Made by a program: the position numbers and the translations under genes. A DNA stretch of 64,000 nucleotides from Tilletiopsis washingtonensis. Taxonomy: Eukaryota; Basidiomycota; Exobasidiomycetes; Entylomatales. The stretch lies in the NCBI RefSeq assembly GCF_003144115.1, contig NW_020312015.1:494718-558717 (forward strand), written 5' to 3'. Below are positions 43,919 to 55,995 of the stretch, piece after piece. The notes under the pieces were generated by a model, which saw only the letters and a program-made list of their open reading frames with translations, was not told where the DNA came from and searched no databases. Each line of letters opens with the position of its first letter. The stretch's first letter is position 1.

Positions 43919-45237
43919 ATGAGTGCCGCTCGCGCCAGCAGCAGCAGCAGCAGCAGCAGTCTACTGCGGGCATTCCGTCCGCTCTCCCTCCGTGCGCCCC
44001 GCCGCACTCTCGCCTCGGCCGCCACGCTCTCGCCCAACGCCGCCGCCTCGGCCGACGCTCCCGCCGCCGCCGCCGCCTCGCCTCTGGCACCGCCCACGCC
44101 CGTCGCCGGCGATGCGTGGCATCCCACGGCTCGGCGTGTGGGCCTCATTGCCTGGAAGCGCGGCATGACGTCCTACTTTCTCCCCAACGGCACGCGTCTG
44201 CCCGCCACGCTGCTGCAGCTCGCACACTGCCAGGTGTCGGCGCACATCGGCTTCGCGCCTGATTCCGCCGCAGCAGGCGCAGAGGCAGCCGTCAAGGCAA
44301 AGACACGCACCGGAGAGCCGTACCATGCACTGCAGATTGCCGCCGTCGATGCGCGCTCCAAGCGCGGCGTCAGCGCCCAGGTGCGCGGACATTTGCAGAA
44401 GGCAGGCGTGGGCGCAAAGAAGGTGATCCGCGAGTTCCGCGTCAGCAAGGATGCCATTGTTCCGCTCGGTATGTTTGCGCTCCCTCTGTGCCCCTTCTCA
44501 TCCGCTCATATTCTGCGACTTCGCGCCCCAGGCACCGAGTTGTCGGTGCACCACTTCGTTCCCGGGCAGCACGTCGATGTGCGAGCCATCACGCGCGGCA
44601 AGGGCTTCCAGGGCGGCATGAAGCGCCACGGCTTCAAGGGTCTGCGCGCAAGCCACGGCGTGTCCATCTCGCATCGCAGCTTGGGCTCCACGGGCCAGCA
44701 TCAGGATCCGGGACGCGTGTTTCCCGGCAAGAAGTGAGTTGCCCGTCCTGCCGCTGCTGCTGAGAGGAGCGCGGCGGCATGGGTCATGCACGACAGACGA
44801 AGGTGGGGGGGGGAGACGAGTCCGGTCTGGCTACGAGGCAGGCCGCTGTGCAAGTAGCCACGAGCAAAAGGCTGACTTCTTTCTTTCCCCTCGCGCTCCA
44901 CAGGATGGCCGGTCGAATGGGCGGCACGGCGCACCGCACGGTGCAGAATCTGCGCGTGCTGCGCATCGACGAGCGAGACTCTACGCTCCTCGTCTCCGGC
45001 GCCGTGCCGGGCCCCGAGGGCGGCATCCTCACGCTCGTCGATGCGAAAAAGGCCCTCGTGGGCGCGGCGGCCAATGCGTGGGCAAAGGGAAAGACGCTGA
45101 GTGGCGAGCTGGCGACGGGAAAGGAGGCGATGGACGTGTACCTCAAGAACGGCTTGACACAGTTGCCCTTTCCCGCCGCGACCAAGGAGATGGTCAAGGG
45201 ATGGCCAAAGGTCGTAGAGGTGGGAGAGCTGCAATAG
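43919..45237 (+). CDS. MRPL3: Mitochondrial large-subunit ribosomal protein uL3m
   Basis: Three exons (43919..44468, 44532..44733, 44904..45237) give 361 residues. uL3 nucleates the large ribosomal subunit and lies near the peptidyl-transferase centre. The N-terminal 60 residues are Ser/Arg/Ala-rich, a mitochondrial import signal with a Ser run. Family blocks follow: [63 protein letters not shown]. The yeast counterpart is Mrpl9. It shares a promoter region with MAM3. The second intron is 170 nt and holds a G run. Confidence 0.95.
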
Positions 45238-45955
45238 ATGCGACAACGACGTAGGCGCGTTGTTGCGCGTGCGTGAGAAAGCTGCGCGTGTGAGCATGAC
45301 GGAAGAGGAAAAGGATGCAAGCGTGAGGGACAACGGAGGCTCGCAGAGAGCGAGAGCGAAGTCGTAACAGGCAGGCGGGGAACGAGAAGAGGTAGGGAAA
45401 GAACGGTAGCGCAATCCGAGGGGGGGCACACACAAGGGAGTGAAGATCTCTCGGTCCAGCCTCTCCGGGACGAAATCGTTCACCAGAGCTTTGGCACCGG
45501 CTTCTGCTCCGCGGCGCCCAAAGCCTCTCCTAGTGTCTCTGCGGGCGCTCCTCTGCACAGACTAGGCGGGAATGGCTCTGAGATGCATCAGGACCTGTCG
45601 GGCTGCTTCTTCTTGCTGCCCGCCGAGTATGGTGGCAACAGGCGCGGGCCTGTGTGCACAGGCATCATCTCATGCGGCCAGGGCGCCCCGCGGCGCGCGC
45701 CGCGCATGTTTGCTAAGGAGAGAAGGAAGGCGCCCGCGCGGCGCGGCGCGCAGCCATCTTACCCCGCACTCGCTGGCGCCTCCCTCCCACCACGACCATC
45801 CCTTTCACATCGCGCTTGTCAACCGGTTCGACGTGCTGTCAGACTTGCTCATCTTGACGCTGTTGCTGCGCTGCTCTGCGTGGCGGCCGTGGCGGCATCG
45901 GGTCCAGCAGCAGGGCAAGTCGTCGCGGCGCCTCACATCCGCACGCTCTTCACCC
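45238..45955. other. Intergenic: MRPL3 3' UTR and DUF3605 gene promoter
   Basis: No gene is recognised. A frame opening at 45572 and reading into the next gene has Arg/Cys/Ala-rich N-terminal sequence that does not look conserved, so I treat it as leader. Confidence 0.5.
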
Positions 45956-47020
45956 ATGCCGGCCACGGGTCAGCTGCCGCTCGGCCGCGCACATGATGCC
46001 GCGCTGCGTGTGCCGTGCAGCGCAGACGACCCGGACCTCGGCGCATGGGAGGCACCGCGCCCCGAGGACGCACGCATGACGTGGGAGGACATCCAGCAGG
46101 TGCGTCGGCCACGATGGGCCTCTGAGCTACGCGGCGCTGAGCACGCGCGCAGATCTGCGCTGCCGGCGACCTCGACCACCTGCTCCGCGCCAAGGACCTC
46201 GAGGCACGCTACCTCGCGTGGGCGACGCGCATCCGGGCGCGCTGGGGCGGCGTCGAGGCGTACGTGCGCGGCGTGCGGCTCGGCTGGGCGAGCGACGACG
46301 TAGGCGTGCCGGCGCCGGCGCTGGGCGACGACCACTTCCGCGACACCGCCGACGAGGACCGCGTCAAGCGCCTGCCAAACGACTGGCCGTACGCGGTGCC
46401 GGCGGGCTGCGAGCACTGGGTGGTGTGGTGAGTGTGCTGCACGGGTCGCTTCTCACTGGCGCCTGACATCGGTCCAGGTCGCGCCTGCCCATCTACTCGC
46501 CCTCGCTCTTCCAGACGCCCGACTCGCCCTTCGCCGCGGGCGCAGCGCGCGAGGCGCTCTACGCAGCCGTCTCGCACGACGGCATCCGCGGCCTGACTGG
46601 CAGCGCTGCGAGCTCGTCGCCACGGGTCATCGGCCTCGCGACGCGCGAGTATCTCAGTGCGAGTCCTCTGGTGCAGACGGCGCCGCCGAGCGGCGCCTCG
46701 CCGCTGTTCAGTAGCGTTCCACTCCCGTCGACCGACCCAGCAGCGCCGACGCTCGCGCCTCCGACGCTCGAGTCCGCGACGGATCTCGCCGAGCGCGCCC
46801 ACGCCTGGGCCGGCCGCTTCGTGCAGGCGTACGTGCGGCGCGTGTGGGACGAGGCGCAGTGGGAGACGGCGTGGTTCTGCAACCCGCCGCACCTGCGCAC
46901 GGTGCCGGGCCTGAGCCACTTCCAGTGGGTGCGCTGCCGTGCGTGACGCTGCCGCTGCTGACCTCCCTCTGCAGCGTCATTGCGCGGCGCAAGAGCACGC
47001 ACGCCGCAGCGCAGACCTGA
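45956..47020 (+). CDS. DUF3605 (Gig1-like) protein
   Basis: Four exons (45956..46099, 46153..46427, 46478..46924, 46975..47020) give 303 residues. The DUF3605 core is clear: LPNDWPYAVPAGCEHWVVWSR, FVQAYVRRVWDEAQWETAWF and the closing LSHFHVIARR. The family includes Candida Gig1, induced by N-acetylglucosamine; the biochemical role is unknown. No signal peptide or membrane segment is seen, so the protein is likely soluble and intracellular. A Pro/Ser/Ala-rich insert of about 90 residues divides the two conserved parts. The start at 45956 is the last ATG before the conserved part. The gene is convergent with RAD50, with stops 175 bases apart. Confidence 0.85.
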
Positions 47021-47194
47021 GCTCAATCTTCGGCAATGGACGGCACATGGACCTGCACGGGGCAAATCGGCACACCGGGACTGACTTACTAATACACTCT
47101 GCCGTCCGATCTGAGTGGAGGGGGACACGTCGCATTGGTCGCATGAGGGGGCGTACAAGTACATTGGTGTGCGGAAGGGGCGGCCGCCGGGGCC

Positions 47195-50100
47195 TCACTG
47201 GATGCTCTCGCGCTGGGAGGAGGGCGATCAGCTGCAGCGCGTCACACGCTCTGCGACACACCACGAGACGCACCTCGATGATCGACTTTTGCTGGGCGTT
47301 GCGCGAGCAACTGCACGAGGAGGGTCAGCGTGGTGCAGACGAGGCCACTCCCAATGTGCCGCACCGCCAGTAGTACTCCAGACTGTCGCTCTGGCCCAGC
47401 ATCGTGAGAAACTCTGCGCGCAGACAGTCAGCACGGGTCGCGCAGCGTCGGCGCCCGGCTCACCCTCGTCGTGCGTAATGACGATGAGCTGGAAGTTGCT
47501 CTGGTTGCGGCGCTCGCGGATGACGCTGTCGCAGCGTGTCAGCTGTGCGGCTGGCGCACGTCGAGCGTGCCCACGCCCGACTCACTCGTTCAAGCTCTTC
47601 GCGAGGGCCAAGATGTTCTCCTTGTCGAGATTGGTCGTCTGGCGCCACGACGAGTCAGCGTGGCAGAGGGAGTGGCAGAGCAGTGGCGACTCACCGGCTC
47701 ATCCAGCGCGAGGATGCCGCAGTTCTCGCCGAATCTGGCGTTGGGGGGCGGTCAGCGCCGGCCTCTCTCCCTCCGCTGCACGCCACGCACGAGTCGGCGA
47801 GCGCGAGACTGCTCAGGGCATCCCGCGTCAGCATCGCTCCAGTCTCACGTTGCGCCAGCCGTGCCACTCACCGGATGATGATCGAAGCGAGGACCTTTGT
47901 GTGTCGACGTGAGCGTCGCGCCGGCGAAACTGTCCATCACACTCACCTTCTGCCCGGCGCTGCATCGCCCACGCATGTCCATCTCGACGGTGTCCTTGAC
48001 CATGCAGACGCGGTAGTAGTATGAGCGGCCGGCCTGGAGAGGCGCGTGAGCAGAAGCCAGGTCGAGCACTCGCACCGCGCGCACCTTGTTGCCCTCGTTG
48101 TCCGAGCGAATCGAGATGGTGTCGATGTCTGCGCGAGGTCGTGAGTGCCGGCTCGGTGACCATGCCGCAGCCGCTCTCACCAGTGCCCTGATACGTGCGG
48201 CCCCAGAGGTAGCGGATCTGCGACAAGAGCTGTCAGCGTAGCCTCACATGCCCTCGACCTGCTCCACCCACCTGCTCGTTGATCTCCTCCATCTTGATCG
48301 CATGGTAGCGCATGATGGCACTGCGACGCGTCAGCAAGCACCATCTACGCCCGCGCCTCTTCGCACTAGCAGCACGCACTTGTCCAGCGCCTTGCCGTAC
48401 AGCTCCAGGTCGCGGTTCGCCATCTCGCCCGTCTTAAACGCAATGAGCTTCGCCGTGTAGCGCTTCTCGACGTTCTTGTAGTCCTCCTTGAGCTCCTGCT
48501 CGCGCCCGGTGATCTGCGAGCGCAGCGAGCTGATCTCGCCGCCGAGATGCGCCGCCTGGGCAAAGTCGCACGCTGCCGTGAGCATGGTGTCGCCTCTCTG
48601 TGGCACTCACTCACCTCGCCATTCAGCTCATTCTCCTTCTTCTTCGACTGGTTGTACTTGGCGTTCCACGTCTTGCTCGCCTCCGACGCCTCGTCGAGAT
48701 TCAGACCATCGTGCTCGGCCTGGATGCGCTGCACCTCGGCCTGCAGGTGGCGGTGGCGCAGATTGTCGTGGATGTTGCGCTCGGTCGCCTTGCTCTCGTT
48801 GAGGTCCTTCTCGATCTTGGCCGACTCGACCTCGACGGCGGTGATGCTCTTCTGCACCGTCTGCATCTGGCCCTGTAGGTCGGCGATGGCGTCCTCGCAC
48901 TCGCGCAGCTTCTCGTTGCCGCGCTGGGCGACGTAGCGACCGGCCTGCTCGTTGAGGTCGCGCAGGTGCTTGACAAGCCCAGACATGCGTGACGTCTCTG
49001 CGTGCAGAGCCTGCTCCCGCGCCGTCTGATCGGCCTTGAGCGCGTCGAGAGCTTCCTTGGCGCGACGGATCGGCGGGCCCGCCTTGGCAATGTCGTCGTC
49101 GAGCGTCTGCGAGAGGGTCAGCGAGCGACCGCCATGAGCATGCTTGCAGCTACATGCTCAGGACTCACCTGCGCCGCCTTCTGGGCGTCGGCCAGCTCCG
49201 CCTTGAGCTCCTGCGCGCGCACGAGCAGCGCCTCGCGCTTGCCGTGCTCCTGGCGCTTCGCCGCGACGCTCATCTCGGCCTGGTGGATGTCGCGCTCGTA
49301 CTGCTGCAGCTTCGTCTGCTGGTGCTCGCGCTGGCTCTGCAGATCGAGCAGCTCGCGCTTGGCACGTTTGCTGGTGCAGAACGTCAGCCGCAAGCGCAGA
49401 GCCCGTGCCCGCTCTGACTCACAGCTTGTCGGTGAGCGCGTCAATCTCTTGCTGCACGTCGCCGCTGGTCCGCATCGTGCCCGTGCTCAGGAGGTCGTTC
49501 TCGAGACCCTCGACGTCCCGAGACAGCGCGGTCGTCTCCTTGAGCAGCCGCGAGACGTCCGACGCGGCCTTCTTAAGACTGGCAATCTCGCGCAGCTCGG
49601 CGCGCAGAGCCTCGACGGCGGCAGACGACTGCAGCGCACGTCAGCACTCCGTCTGCCACACACACGTCCGTCACTCACTCGTTCAGCCGCCCCGGTGGCC
49701 GCGGCGAGCCTCTCTTCCTCCTTCTTGACCTTGCGCTCCTCTGCCGGCACGTCCGTCTGCCGCAGTGCGTCCAGCGTGGCTTGCTTGGGCACGAGGCCCT
49801 GGAACTCTGCGAGCTGCGCTTTCCAGTCCTGGAGCTCGCGCGCGCTCTCCTCCAGCGAGCTGGGCGTCGTCTTGCGGATCTGCGCCTCGATCTGCGATGC
49901 AGTGGTCAGCGCAGGGCCGAGCGGCAACCACGCTCGCGCGTACCCAGGTGGTGATGCCGGGCAGCTCCTCGTCGCTGATGCCGCGGTTGCAGGCGAGGCA
50001 CGAGTGCCGCGTCTGCGCCGCGGTCTTGACACGCTTGAAGAACTCGGCCGCATGGCCGGCGCCACTGATCACTCTACGGGCGCCGACAGACGTCGATGAG

Positions 50101-52850
50101 CAGCGCACAGGACGCACGCGCGGCAGCGCTCACTCTGCAAGGTACTGCGACTCCCTCTCGCACTCGCGCACTGCCGTAGGCAGATCGGCAAACTCGCCGT
50201 CCGCCAAGGCTACGCGGATCTCCTGCTCGATGGCTGCGAGAGGCGGGTGAGCAAGTGCGCACACATGCCTGCGCCGGCACTCACCGTCGGCGCGAGCCTT
50301 CATGTCTCGCAGCGTGGCGCGCGCAAACGACAGGCTCGACTCGATGCGCTGTAGATCCTTGCTCGCCGCCGCGTCGCTGCGCTCCAGGCTGCTGAGCTCG
50401 CCTTCCTTGGACCTGCAGCGGAAGGCGTCAGTCCTGCACGCCACACACTCACGGCACACTCACGCCACAACGAGGTTGATGTCGTTCTCGAGGCGCAGAG
50501 CGACCGGCGCGCGGCCCGTGTGCTGCTCGATCGCAGCGCCGTGGCACTGCAGGCTGCACCGACAGTCAGCTGCGGCCGCCTCGCCGTCCCGCAGCGCACC
50601 CACAGGCTCTGGATCTCCTGCTCCTTGGCGCTGCGCTCCCCCTTCTTGACGTCGAGACGCGCACGAAAGTCGGCATGCCGGTTGAGGCTGTTCAGCTCGA
50701 CGGTGAGGTCCTCGCGAGTCTGGTCCAGGTCGCGGATCTCCTTGTTCTTCTCGCGCATGCGCCCGTCGACGTCGGCGCGCGTGGTCTCTGCCTTGAGGGC
50801 ACTCAGCTTGGCCTTTGCGTCATCCCAGTCCTTCGTGGCAGCCTCGACGTCTGCCGAGGTGACCGCAACGCCGTCGAGGTCGTCTTGCGCACGCATGATG
50901 CGGTCGCGGAGCTTGCGCTGTACACAGCAAACGTCAGGCAGCAAGCCGGAGACCTCCCGGGCTCGACTCACCATGGCGTCTCCCGCATTCTCGCGCTCCG
51001 TCTGCTTGGATCGCAGTTCGCTGCGCAGCTCCTGCCACTGGGCCGTCATCTCGGCGTCCTTCTTCGCTCCGTCACTCTGCAGAGAGAGGCGATCAGCAAG
51101 CAGCCGCACAGCCGAGCACGCACGAGCTCACCCTCAGCGCCTGGAGCTCGCTCGCGACGCGGCGCGCATTGTCGCCCACGCGCGTCTCGAAGTCGGCGAT
51201 CTGCGCGTCGGAGAGGCCTCCCGTGTCGAAGCCCTTGATGCCGAGCTCGCCGCTCATGCTGCGAATCTCGGCCTCGCGCGCCTCGACTGCCTGGTGGTGG
51301 TGCTGGAGCGGCGCGCGGTCAGCCAGCAGCTCGCACCGTCGCGTCTGCCACTGCTCACCTTGCGGTCATTCTCCAGGCCGCCCTTCTCGCCGATCCTGCG
51401 GCCGCGCAGCGCCTCGAGACGTGCCACCTCGTCCTTCTTGTCCTCGATCTTGCGGTTGAGCTCTGCCTTGCGTCGGCGCTGCTGGTCGAGGTGCTCGCCG
51501 AAGCGCTCCTTGCGCTTCTGCAGCTCCGCCTCGGGCTCTGTTGCAGGCGCACAGGCCGGTCAGTTCGCGGCATGGCTCTGGCCCAGGCCCACCACAGCAC
51601 AGGGGCGCACACGCACCGTCGATCGGCGTCATTGTCGAGCGCAACTCCTCCATGTTCTCCGTGAAGAGCTTGATCTTCTCCTCCATGGCCTCTGCACGCG
51701 CAACCGTCTCGCGGAACTGCACGGCCTTGTTGTAGAAGTCCTTGTTGTCGTTGGTCAGCTTCTCGATCGTCTCGTTGAGGTCGTCGAGGTGCGACTCCTT
51801 CTCCGCCAGGCTGCTCTCGAGACGGCGCTTCTTGTCCTTGATCTGCAACGGCAGGCAGTGTGTCAGCGCGGAGGCCCACACCCGGACGGCCGACGCACCG
51901 CATCAGCGCGCTCCTTGTCCGTCTTGAGCCCCTCGAGCTCGGCCCGCTGCACCTTGAGCTCGACGGCCTGCTCCTTGCGCAGCGACTTGATGTTGTCCAG
52001 CGCCTTTGTGTACCTGCCAGAGCGTCAGCGCAGCGCCCATGCGCACCCGGCCGCGACAACGCACCGCGTCGCCTCGAAGATGTCGTCAAACTTCTTCTTC
52101 AGCGTCGCCGGCTCGGAGAGCGGCCAGTTCGACTCCTCCTGGTGGCAGAAGATGACGTTGTCGAGGATCGCCTTGGACACGCCGAGCAGGCGCGGGATCT
52201 CCGTGTCGAGGTCCGCGCACTTGGTCGACAGCACGGTGCGCTGCGGGGCGGCCGTGAGCGGCACAGCGGCCGGGCGGTCGCAGCCGCGCTCACCTTGTTC
52301 TTCTTGTTCTCATCGTCGACCTGCAGCAGGCTCTCCAGCGTCTTCATCGTGAGGCCCGTCGTCTTCTTCTTCGAGACCTGCAGGTTGCGCACGCAGTTGA
52401 TGCGCACGTGGTTCGTGTTGTAGAAGCGCAGGCGCACCTGCGCCTTGACCTCGTTGGTCGCGGCCATCTGGGGAGGGGTGTGAGCAGAGGCGGGGTGCGG
52501 CCGTGAGTTGCGAAGGCCCACGCACAGTCGGGTCGTGCACAAAGGCGCCGCCCTTGGTGTTGGGCGGCAGGTCGCCAGTCGTCGCATACTTGAGACACTC
52601 GATGATCGTCTGCGCATGCGGCATCAGCAATGCGGCCGTGTCAGCGGCGACACGCAGCACGCACCGTCTTGCCGCTGCCGTTGTAGCCGACGATGACGGT
52701 GAGCGGATTGTAGAACTGAATGATGTTGATGCCCTTGTCGTCGAAGGAGCGGATGCCACGAATGGCCAGCTCTGCGCGGGCGAGCAGCAGGCGTCAGCAA
52801 CACGACGCACCGCTGCGCATCTGAGCCGGCGCACTGTCGAGCGACGCCAT
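47195..52850 (-). CDS. RAD50: RAD50 double-strand-break repair ATPase, 30 exons
   Basis: Thirty exons give 1324 residues. From the start: 52811..52850, 52665..52771, 52526..52609, 52294..52467, 52065..52240, 51899..52013, 51617..51842, 51359..51537, 51132..51302, 50972..51076, 50600..50917, 50464..50546, 50285..50412, 50134..50233, 49944..50073, 49679..49891, 49423..49628, 49169..49370, 48615..49106, 48380..48555, 48272..48320, 48181..48217, 47947..48128, 47872..47894, 47695..47734, 47586..47638, 47464..47525, 47365..47413, 47274..47310, 47195..47212. RAD50 with MRE11/NBS1 tethers and processes broken DNA. The Walker A is GYNGSGKT (42-49). Long coiled coils flank the zinc hook (C694-x2-C697). 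The signature is [14 protein letters not shown], the Walker [10 protein letters not shown] and the D-loop TTNLD. Introns are 46-68 nt and all are phase-consistent; the smallest exons code for 6-8 residues. Confidence 0.95.
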
Positions 52851-54483
52851 GCTGCCCTCGTGGGCGCGCGGGAAGCGCAGGAGAGTTCCGCACTCTCTAG
52901 CCCACGAGGTTCTGAGCGACGCAGCCTTGGGTTGTCAGGCGGGCGGGCTGAGAGGCGAGAAGGGGGGAATGATGTGGAGGGGAAGCAAGGCTGCGCGCGC
53001 GCACTTTACGCGTCCTGCGCCTCGCGCGCCGCGGCCGCCGCGGAGCCGTGTTGCTCACGCCTGCGCGCGCCTCGGTCTCGCGCGCAGATTCCTCAGCCAG
53101 GCGCGCCGGCTCGCCGCTTCGCCGCACCGCTGGGCTCATACACAGCTCACACATCGTCCTGCAACCTCGGCCACTGCACAAGCGCATGCGCTGTGCTCGC
53201 TCAGAGCGGCAACAGGCCCCACAGCCCACGCGACAGTCCGAACACGAGGCACCCGCCCCAGACGCTTGCGTCATGTTCCAGCGCACCTCGAGCGGCTGCT
53301 AACCGCCTCGGTAGCACGGCGCAGCCTGCTAACGCTCAGCTGCAGGCGCTCGAGGTCTCGATCTCTCCAGCAGGCGCATCATGGCTGTGGTGTGTCCGCC
53401 ATGCCTTCCGCGGCGTTCTCATCGCCGTCACGCGCCGCATGCGCCAAATTGTGAGCGTGCGACGTCGAGCGCTGACCTGGCTCGAGACTGCGCCCTCCCT
53501 GCGCCTCGTCTCGCGACTTGCAGGTCGCAGCAAGGAAAGCCACGAGGCGGCTGTGTGAGCGGGCGCGGGCTCAAAACTCGTCGCCGCGCAGTAAATGGGC
53601 GTTTGCAGGCGCGCTTCTGCGGCGCGGTGGCGTTGCCTTTTCTGCCAGACTTTGCCGCCACTCTCCATTACTGCTCGCTGCGAGTCTCCGTGACACGGCT
53701 CACCACTTCCGATAGCGTGAGGAGGTCCTGCACAACGTCTCCTGTGGGACCCAGACTGCTCCAAGCTCATAGCGGCATTGGCAGACAGTCAGCGCCTGAG
53801 GGCAGCAACGAAGCGGGTTCTTGCCGCACTTCCCACCAGACCTGACGCGCACGGTTTCTTGCATCGATTGGCGTGCGCTGCGTGCTGCACAAGCTGAGAC
53901 GCAGCGCGAGAGCGGCTGTGCGCGCCTCGGCGCCCGGCAAGGGCCTCTTAGTGCCTTACGATGGTCCGCTGAACCGTCACTCGCTAGCACAGCAGCGCAA
54001 AGCCGATCCCGAGCTGGACAGCCCGGAGCCATACGAGCCGGGCAGTGTAGATGCGGAACAAGCGCGGCCACAGGTGCCTGGAAGCCGAAGTGCCGCCAGA
54101 GCGTCTCGGTGCAGGCCTGCGGCAGCTGCCAGAGGCTCACGCGCTAGCTAGCGTAGATGTGGATGCTGTGCAGAAACGCTGTGGGAGACAGCTGCGCCTG
54201 TGCAGAGGGGTGGGCAGACGACGCCTTCGCTCGGGCAGAGAGAGGCGAGGCGGGCGCGGCTGCAGACGCGTCAACGCCGCGCGCGGCGTTTTGCAGAATG
54301 TTCGCGTGTCTTTTCCACCCGCGGGCGACACGTCGGCGCGCTGCGCCGCGGCGAAGCATCTCCGCGGCGCCGCAAGCGGCAACCGAGTAGCGGGCCGCGC
54401 ATGCGCGTGCGGCCTGGCTCAGTGCCACCACCTTCCTCTCACCCACCCGTTCCCATCGTCACCCCCACCGCAAACGCCCAGCA
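52851..54483. other. Gene-poor region between RAD50 and PHO88 (divergent)
   Basis: No gene is supported in 1.6 kb. Frames are short, antisense to one another and Arg/Ala/Ser-rich. The PHO88 leader from about 54400 is C/T-rich. Confidence 0.5.
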
Positions 54484-55592
54484 TGTCCGCTGCTGTGATG
54501 AACGTGCGTACGCAGCCGGGACTCTCCGCCCGCGCGCCCTTGGCGGCACACCTCCATCTGCGCACGGCGCGAGGCTTCCGCCGTGCTTGCGCGCGCACGG
54601 CCGTCAGACACTTTGCGCCGTTGCCGTGCGATGCGCGCATCGCTGCGATGCAGCACGCCACTTGCTCGATCTGGCAGTCGCACAGGCGATGCGCAGCACC
54701 ATTCACAGCGGCGAGCAACTCGGCATGCAGCGCACGCCTGGCGGCCCTGCCAGTGCGCGGCGCGATCTCCTGAGCCCGCCGGTTTGGCGCTAGCATCTCA
54801 GCCGGATGTGCAGCCGTCTGCTGGCTAGTGTCTCGCCCTACCCGTTCTGACGCCTCTCTTCTACAGCTGGCCTTCATGTTTGGCGCCATGCAGGTCGCCA
54901 AGCGCATCCCCTTTGACGACAAGCCGGAGTACATCCTCTACGCCCGGGCGGCGTACGTGGGCGCCCAGCTGCTCTGTCTGCTCATCAACTACGTGATCTC
55001 GCTGCGCATCAAGTCGAAGAACGACCTGCGCGTGCTCAAGTACGTCGAGCCCAAGAGCGCCATGAGCCAGGAGCCCGGCGAGCTCGTCACGACGACGAAC
55101 CGCGACTACGACCTCGCCGAGGTCAGCAAGGCCACGCGCGGCGTCCTCATGGGCACGCTGATGGTCGGCTTCATGCACCTCTACATGGGCTACACGAACC
55201 CGTGAGTCATGCGAGATGCGCTGCGAAAAGCACGCCTGATTGGCACACGTGCCGCTTTGCTTGGCAACGCCGCACACCGGCTGATCGATGTCCTGCCCGT
55301 GACCAGCCTCGTGATCCAGTCGATCCTGCCCGTCAAGAACGCGCTCGAGTCCAAGGAGGCGATGATCTGGCTGTGGGGCAAGGAGGGCGCGGAGGAGTAC
55401 AAGCGCCCCTTCAAGGCGGCGCCGGGCATGTTCGGTGAGTTGTGCTGGCCCTGTTGCTCTCGCCACACCTCTCACGTCTGCTCTGCTTCAGGCATGGGCG
55501 GCCCGCAGGGACCGCAGACGGACAAGGCTGCTATCGCCGCCGCGGAGCGGGCTGGCGGCGCGTCGGCCGCTGGCGACAAGAAGGCCGAGTAA
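54484..55592 (+). CDS. PHO88: PHO88/SND3 ER membrane protein
   Basis: Four exons (54484..54504, 54867..55201, 55307..55434, 55492..55592) give 194 residues, the family length. Pho88/Snd3 is an ER membrane protein of the SND targeting route, first found through phosphate uptake. The conserved body is LAFMFGAMQVAKRIPF, a membrane helix (AAYVGAQLLCLLINYVISL), KNDLRVLKYVEPKSAMSQEPGELVTTT, RDYDLAEVSKA, and a second helix (GTLMVGFMHLYMGYTNP). The start MSAAVMN rests on splicing a 21-nt exon across a 362-nt intron with a GTGCGT donor; a downstream ATG at 54828 would put unrelated residues in front of the conserved LAFMFG and lacks the acceptor logic. Head-to-head with RAD50. Confidence 0.92.
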
Positions 55593-55995
55593 AGGCCGGG
55601 AAGTGACATGCAGCTCCGCCGCCGCCCAAGCTCAAGATGCACGTCTTCTCCCGGGTCCATCGATAGAGTCGCCGCCGCCTCCCCCGCATCCTCTGTACAA
55701 ATCTGCCGTCGCGATGGCGCAGCGTCGAATGGGACGCCAAAAGCTGAATCGCAGGATGTGCTCTGCCCGTCTGGCGTTGCGCAGCATGGCTCAGACTCGC
55801 ATTGGCGCTGATGGGGATGGTGTTACACATGTGGACGTGACTGGTGTGGAAGTAGACGGGACGTATGGGTGGGAGAGGACCGGAATCTTGCGGAGTGGCC
55901 GGGCGCGGGAGTAGCGGACGGCCGCACTGGGGCCGCAGGCGTATGCGCATGCGGCCGAGCGTCGTGGAGGGGCGGCGCGAACACGATGCCATGGC
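55593..55995. other. Shared 3' region of PHO88 and the SUMO protease
   Basis: This lies between two stop codons on opposite strands. No gene or repeat of note was seen. Confidence 0.6.

Noticed and set aside
45815-45860. GGTTCGA-like string considered as a tRNA T-arm
   Set aside because: No complementary T-stem, anticodon arm or acceptor stem around it.
47080-47095. TACTAAT-like branch-point string
   Set aside because: It lies in the 3' gap between convergent stops with no matching donor and acceptor on either strand.
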